Of a stretch of DNA of 64,000 bases, positions 58,882-64,000 are shown piece after piece. The DNA lies in the NCBI RefSeq assembly GCF_029238425.1, contig NZ_JAQWGB010000017.1:1-64000 (forward strand), read 5' to 3'. This DNA is from Flavicella sp. GTDB taxonomy: Bacteria; Bacteroidota; Bacteroidia; Flavobacteriales; Flavobacteriaceae. The notes below the pieces were generated by a model. It had not been told where the DNA came from. It saw nothing but the letters and a program-made list of their open reading frames with translations, and searched no databases. Numbering within the stretch: position 1 is the stretch's first letter; each line of letters begins with the position of its first letter. Position numbers and translations under genes: made by a program.

Positions 58882-60762
58882 ATGAATGACAAAAAGAATA
58901 GTATGAAGATCAATTATTATGTAGTGATGATAGCACTTTTTTTAGGTGTAAAGGGGAGTTCCCAATCACAACCCAATATATTATGGATCGTTACAGATGA
59001 TCATCGAGCAGATGCATTGGCATGTTTTAATGAAGCAACTACAGGAGAAAAAGAAAGTGCTCTTGGATATGTATCCTCTCCCAATTTGGATCAGTTGGCA
59101 AAAGAAGGAGCTTTGTTTGTGAATGCCTTTTGTAATTCTCCGGCATGTGGACCTTCTAGAGGTTCTATGCTCAGTGGGAGATATCCTTTTAAATCTGGAC
59201 ATTATTCTTTCAATCCAACGCATCAAGCTCCAGATTTTACAAAACCTACTTTTCCTCAAGAATTACAAAAGAGCGGATATAATACAGCTTTATTTGGAAA
59301 AGATGGCTGCTACATTTTTCAATGGGGACCTGGACAAGGTTTTAAAAATGCGCATCATTACAATTCATCTGTTAGTTTCAAACACGATTTGCAAAAGCAT
59401 GATATTGGTGATTTTTGGAACCAACCTGTTTATTTGAAAAATACCTGGAAAAATTTAGGAACTGAAGAACGTGTGAAGTATCCAGATGGAACGATTGAAA
59501 ATTATTTTATCAGTAAAAAAGAAGGTGAAATATCTGATGAAGATAAAAAATTAAAGAAAAGGATTGAAAAAGATTATGAAATATTACGTGCTTATAAAAG
59601 GTACAATAAAGATTTGATCATTGGTGGTCAAAATCCACTTCCTGCAGGAGAAACCATTGATGCAAAAATAGTAGAGGAGTTTCAGAGTTATTTAGAGAAT
59701 CAAGATGGTAGTTATAAAACAACTTGGGGAGAAAACAGAAAGGGAGCGGAGTCTGGCAAGCCTTTGATGATAAACTTAGGTTTTCATTTACCGCATACGC
59801 CTGTATTACCTCCAAAGTCATTTAGAGATACATTTAAGAAAAAAAGCTACAGAGTTCCTGATTTTGATGCGAAAGATTTGAATAAGTATACACCTCAAAT
59901 GAAAAAACTGTATAAAAACTTGAATATGCATGAGATGTCTTATGAAGATAAGATACAGGCAATTCAAGATTATTATGCATTCTGCGCTTATGGGGATGCC
60001 TTGATAGGTGAGGCGGTGAATTCATTTAAAAAATATTGTAAAAAAAATAACCAAGAATATTTGATTCTATTTACAGTTGGAGATCATGGTTGGCATTTGG
60101 GCGAGCAGGGTATTGAAGCTAAATTTGGTCCTTGGGAGAAATCAACCAAAGGTGCGATGATTTTGGTTTCATCTGATACATCAAAAGTGCCACAAGGGAT
60201 AGTCCAAAATCAATTGATAGAATATGTTGATATTGCACCAACATTGTTAAAAACGGCTGGTGTTTCGATAGAGAAAAAACAATATGACTATTTAGATGGA
60301 GTCGATTTGTATGAATTTGTAGGGAATGATAAAGAAGTTCGCGAATACGTATTAGGAGAAATTCATTTGGTTGCTGGTCCGAGAGCTTATTTAAGGTGCA
60401 AAGATTTTGCTTTTTCTATGCGAACGAGGCCCCAAAGGAAATTAACTCCCAACCAAAATGTAAAATGGGCCTTAGAATGTTCTGTAAAAGAAGCCGAATT
60501 GGCCTTGTATGATTTGAGAAATGATCCTAACGAAAGAAAGAATGTTGCGACTGATAAAAAATATAAAAAGTTGGCGACTTGGTTTCGAGAAAAACTTGGG
60601 AATATTGTTCTTGGAGATGGAAGAATTGAGTGTGATTGGTCTCAAGAAAACACCTATAAGAAAAGTGATTTTGCAAAAGGTAGTGATGATAAAAAATTAA
60701 TAATTCCTAAAAAAATAATTCCAAAAATTCAGATAGGAATAAAACAAAAAAACCTCGAATAA
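58882..60762 (+). CDS. Secreted type I sulfatase
   Basis: 'PNILWIVTDDHRADALACF', formylglycine motif 'CGPSRG' (C-x-P-S-R), 'FTVGDHGWHLGEQGIEAKFGPWE'; start could be 58903. Confidence 0.93.
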   Translation: MNDKKNSMKINYYVVMIALFLGVKGSSQSQPNILWIVTDDHRADALACFNEATTGEKESALGYVSSPNLDQLAKEGALFVNAFCNSPACGPSRGSMLSGRYPFKSGHYSFNPTHQAPDFTKPTFPQELQKSGYNTALFGKDGCYIFQWGPGQGFKNAHHYNSSVSFKHDLQKHDIGDFWNQPVYLKNTWKNLGTEERVKYPDGTIENYFISKKEGEISDEDKKLKKRIEKDYEILRAYKRYNKDLIIGGQNPLPAGETIDAKIVEEFQSYLENQDGSYKTTWGENRKGAESGKPLMINLGFHLPHTPVLPPKSFRDTFKKKSYRVPDFDAKDLNKYTPQMKKLYKNLNMHEMSYEDKIQAIQDYYAFCAYGDALIGEAVNSFKKYCKKNNQEYLILFTVGDHGWHLGEQGIEAKFGPWEKSTKGAMILVSSDTSKVPQGIVQNQLIEYVDIAPTLLKTAGVSIEKKQYDYLDGVDLYEFVGNDKEVREYVLGEIHLVAGPRAYLRCKDFAFSMRTRPQRKLTPNQNVKWALECSVKEAELALYDLRNDPNERKNVATDKKYKKLATWFREKLGNIVLGDGRIECDWSQENTYKKSDFAKGSDDKKLIIPKKIIPKIQIGIKQKNLE

Positions 60763-60788
60763 TCTGAGAAAGTTTATTCGAGGTTTTT
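60746..60788. terminator. Bidirectional terminator
   Basis: AAAACCTCGAATAA / TTTATTCGAGGTTTTT between convergent genes. Confidence 0.85.
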
Positions 60789-60805
60789 AATTTTAAATAG
60801 CTTTC

Positions 60806-62104
60806 TTAAGCTTTTAAGAAAGACTTAAGTTCATCATATTCTTTAATTTGAGATGCTTCTTTAGTAAGGTTTATCACTGCCTGAATCTGAGGAGGAATTT
60901 CAATGTTCTCAGCAACTCCAGGATATAAAACATCTAAAAACTTCACAGGATGTGCCGTTTCAAGAAAGATACCTTGTACATCACTATTTGTTTTTAAATA
61001 GTTTTTCAATGCTAAATAACCAATGGCTCCATGGGGTTCAGCAACGTAATTACAAGCTTTTAACAAGTGTCCTAAAGCAACAGTAGTTTCTTCATCAGAA
61101 TAACTAAATCCAGATAAGTTTTTACGCAGAGCTTCAAGGTCATTGTTGTGAATTTCTTCAATACGTATAAAGTTACTTGGCGCACCTACATCCATTGCAT
61201 TAGAAATCGTTTGAATAGATGGTTTTGGTTCGTAAGTACCTGTTTCCAAATAAGTAGGAACTACCTTATTTGCATTTGTACCAGTAATGAAATGTTCAAT
61301 AGGTAAACCTAATTTTTGAGCCATCATTCCGGCGCAGATATTTCCATAGTTACCACTAGGAACAGAAAATACTAATTTTTTTGATTTGTCCTTTAATTGT
61401 TTGTATGCAAAAAAGAAATAGAACATTTGAGGTAACCAACGAGCAATATTAATCGAGTTTGCTGAAGTTAATTTCATATGATCTGTAAGATCAGAATCCA
61501 AAAATGCTTTTTTAACCATTGCTTGACAATCATCAAAAGTACCCGATACTTCTAGAGCTTTGATGTTTTGACCCAATGTTGTCAATTGTTTTTCCTGGAT
61601 GTCTGATACTTTACCGCTTGGGTATAAAATAACAACATCTACACCTTTAACACCAAGGAATCCACTAGCAACAGCCCCTCCGGTATCTCCCGAGGTTGCA
61701 ACCAATACAGTTACATCTTCTTGTGTTTCAGCTTGTGAATTAAAATACCCCAAACAACGCGCCATAAAACGAGCCCCTACATCTTTAAAAGCCATAGTAG
61801 GACCGTGGTATAATTCTAGCGACGAAATATTTTCATCAACTGGAACGACAGGGAAATCAAAACATAAAGTTTCCTCAATAATTCTTTTTAATTCATTTTC
61901 AGGAATTTCATCACCAACAAATTGTTTGATAGCTTCAAAAGCAATTTCATTATTGCTGTAGTTTTCAATATTCTCAATGAATTCTTTTGATAATGGAGTG
62001 ATACTTTCAGGAAAGTACAATCCTTTATCTGGCGCCAATCCTTTTACAACCGCTTCTTCAAAGGTTGTATTAGGAGCTTTTTTGTTTAAACTGAAATAGT
62101 TCAT
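60806..62104 (-). CDS. thrC: Threonine synthase
   Basis: 432 aa; 'ELYHGPTMAFKDVGARFMAR', 'VLVATSGDTGGAVASGF'. Confidence 0.97.
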   Translation of the reverse strand: MNYFSLNKKAPNTTFEEAVVKGLAPDKGLYFPESITPLSKEFIENIENYSNNEIAFEAIKQFVGDEIPENELKRIIEETLCFDFPVVPVDENISSLELYHGPTMAFKDVGARFMARCLGYFNSQAETQEDVTVLVATSGDTGGAVASGFLGVKGVDVVILYPSGKVSDIQEKQLTTLGQNIKALEVSGTFDDCQAMVKKAFLDSDLTDHMKLTSANSINIARWLPQMFYFFFAYKQLKDKSKKLVFSVPSGNYGNICAGMMAQKLGLPIEHFITGTNANKVVPTYLETGTYEPKPSIQTISNAMDVGAPSNFIRIEEIHNNDLEALRKNLSGFSYSDEETTVALGHLLKACNYVAEPHGAIGYLALKNYLKTNSDVQGIFLETAHPVKFLDVLYPGVAENIEIPPQIQAVINLTKEASQIKEYDELKSFLKA

Positions 62105-62127
62105 TTTGTGTTTTTATATCTTAGTGT

Positions 62128-62148
62128 ACCCTGAGCTAGTCGAAGGGT
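62128..62148. repeat. Imperfect palindromic intergenic repeat (ACCCTGAGCTAGTCGAAGGGT)
   Basis: 21 bp imperfect palindrome in the thrB-thrC spacer, matching a repeat I recall from many Bacteroidota genomes (CCTTCGACTnnGCTCAGG). Confidence 0.6.
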
Positions 62149-62149
62149 A

Positions 62150-63073
62150 TTATTTAATAATTTTTATTCCTTCTGTATTTATTTTCGAAATATGAACATC
62201 ATAGTCGATACCAACTTTTTCATACACGTTTTTCATCGATTCTGCCACTTTTTCTGCAATTTCTTTACCCTGACTTAATGCGTAAATAGAAGGTCCAGAA
62301 CCAGAAATTCCTGCTCCTAAAGCACCCGCTTTGATACTGTCCTCTTTTACTGCGTCAAAGGCAGGAATCAAAATAGAACGAATAGGTTCTACAATATGAT
62401 CTTGTAAGGATCTACCAATAAGACCATAATCCTCAGTATACAATCCGCTGATCAAAGCTCCAACATTTCCCCATTGCTTGATGGCTGTTTTTAAGGGAAC
62501 CGATCCTCTTAAAATTTCACGTGCATCGGAAGTCTTAACCTCAATTTGAGGATGTATTACGGTTGCGTATAGTTCAGAGGGAGTGTGGATTGTTAAAACC
62601 TCTAGTGGCTCTGTGCTTTTTACCAAAGTGAATCCACCTAAAAGGGCAGGAGCCACGTTGTCTGCATGAGCAACACCACTTGCTAAGCGTTCTCCTTGCA
62701 TAGCAAATTCAATCAAATCGTGATTAGAAAATGGTTTTCCCAACAATTCATTGATTCCGAAAACAGCACCAGCACTACTTGCAGCGCTAGATCCGATACC
62801 ACTTCCTGGTTTGATGTTTTTATAGATTTCAATTTCAAAACCAAACTCCGTATCTACTTTTGACAATAAAGCCAAAGCAGCTACACCAGCAACATTTTTA
62901 TGCGTTGCTAAGGGTAAATCTTGACCGACAATTTTGGTAATCGTCACTCCTTTTTTAGCCACTTTTCTAATGATCATTTCATCACCAACATTGTCTAAGG
63001 CTAGTCCTAATACATCAAAACCACAAGATACATTAGCGATGGTAGCAGTACAGAATAATTTTATTTCTTCCAT
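62150..63073 (-). CDS. thrB: Homoserine kinase
   Basis: GHMP kinase 'KPGSGIGSSAASSAGAVFGINELLG', 'GALGAGISGSGPSIYAL'. Confidence 0.96.
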   Translation of the reverse strand: MEEIKLFCTATIANVSCGFDVLGLALDNVGDEMIIRKVAKKGVTITKIVGQDLPLATHKNVAGVAALALLSKVDTEFGFEIEIYKNIKPGSGIGSSAASSAGAVFGINELLGKPFSNHDLIEFAMQGERLASGVAHADNVAPALLGGFTLVKSTEPLEVLTIHTPSELYATVIHPQIEVKTSDAREILRGSVPLKTAIKQWGNVGALISGLYTEDYGLIGRSLQDHIVEPIRSILIPAFDAVKEDSIKAGALGAGISGSGPSIYALSQGKEIAEKVAESMKNVYEKVGIDYDVHISKINTEGIKIIK

Positions 63074-63154
63074 TTTATAAGTTTTTAGTTTTGAATCCTT
63101 AGTTTTTAAATTAACTGAACTAAAAACTCAACACTCATAATTTATTAACAGTAA

Positions 63155-64000
63155 TTATCCTCTTCCTATTCTAATGATATCTGCAAAAATACCAGAAGCG
63201 GTAACATCTGCACCTGCACCAGCACCTTTTACAATTAATGGATATTCAGGGTATCTTTCTGTAAAGAATAATACAATATTATCACTTCCTTGAAGGTTAG
63301 AGAATGGGTGTTTGCTGTCAACCTCTTGCAACGATACATTAGCTTTTCCGTCTACAAATTCAGCAACATATTTTAATTCAGCATTATTCGCAGCTGCTTT
63401 TTCTTTGATTGCTTCAAAGTGCGCTTTTTCTGAAATCAAAGTATTCTTAAAGTCTTCAATAGAATCTGCATCTAAACTAGCTTTAGGCAAAAAAGAAATA
63501 TTTTCAATATCTTCTAAATTCATCTTTGTACCACTTTCTCTGGCCAAAATTAGAATTTTACGAGCAACATCAACACCACTTAAATCAATTCTAGGATCTG
63601 GTTCTGTAAATCCTAGGGCACCAGCTTCATCAACAATTGTAGCAAAATCTCCATCTCCGACAAAAGAGTTGAAAATAAAGTTCAATGATCCAGAAGCTAC
63701 TGCTTGAATTTTATTAATTCTATCACCAGATTGAACTAAGTTGTTCAAGGTATTGATGATAGGCAATCCTGCACCCACGTTTGTTTCAAATAGGTAAGGA
63801 GCATTGTATTCTTGAGATAAAGATTTCAATTCAGCATAAATCTCATAGTCAGAGGATGCTGCAATTTTATTACAAGTTACAACAGCAATACTTTCTTTTA
63901 AATAACCAGCATATAATTGAGCAATATCATAATTTGCAGTGTTATCTACAAAAATACTATTGGCTAAATTTAATTCCATCACATTTGCGTGAAATTGATT
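63155..64000 (-). CDS. thrA: Bifunctional aspartate kinase/homoserine dehydrogenase, C-terminal part; continues beyond the window
   Basis: Homoserine dehydrogenase region 'ASGSLNFIFNSF', 'GALGFTEPDPRIDLSGVDVARKILILARE', 'VKGAGAGADVTASGIFADIIRI'; frame stays open to 64000. Confidence 0.92.
   Translation of the reverse strand, partial: NQFHANVMELNLANSIFVDNTANYDIAQLYAGYLKESIAVVTCNKIAASSDYEIYAELKSLSQEYNAPYLFETNVGAGLPIINTLNNLVQSGDRINKIQAVASGSLNFIFNSFVGDGDFATIVDEAGALGFTEPDPRIDLSGVDVARKILILARESGTKMNLEDIENISFLPKASLDADSIEDFKNTLISEKAHFEAIKEKAAANNAELKYVAEFVDGKANVSLQEVDSKHPFSNLQGSDNIVLFFTERYPEYPLIVKGAGAGADVTASGIFADIIRIGRG

Noticed and set aside
61599-61961. 120-aa antisense ORF in thrC
   Set aside because: Complement of a conserved enzyme; spurious.
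1-64000. CRISPR arrays, tRNA/rRNA genes, prophage or transposase genes
   Set aside because: No regularly spaced direct repeats, no recognisable tRNA cloverleaf or rRNA sequence and no transposase/phage proteins seen among the ORFs.

Overview
AT-rich chromosomal window with the character of a marine Bacteroidota (Flavobacteriaceae-like) genome: TAnnTTTG -7 promoter boxes, several secreted proteins with C-terminal 'YPNP...' type IX secretion (T9SS) sorting domains, and thrA-thrB-thrC, lon, murB, topB, hisS, folE, pntAB, gcvT and nadC. Most of it is ordinary housekeeping DNA; I see no CRISPR array, prophage, rRNA or transposase. Points of interest: (1) a secreted GH82 (iota-carrageenase)-like protein with an apparent change at one catalytic residue and an extra insertion; (2) a roughly 205 bp inverted-repeat-bounded, hairpin-rich element next to a HigB/HigA toxin-antitoxin pair; (3) a sigma-54-type promoter candidate and a compact three-way-junction-like leader upstream of lon; (4) short ORFs missed by the ORF track (a 49-aa ORF with its own promoter box and terminator, and a 50-aa PspC-like protein); (5) a tandem pair of half-size TauE/SafE proteins; and (6) inverted repeats upstream of oxyR, cspA, higB and pntA. 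All family calls come from reading the sequence and recalling families; no database search was run.
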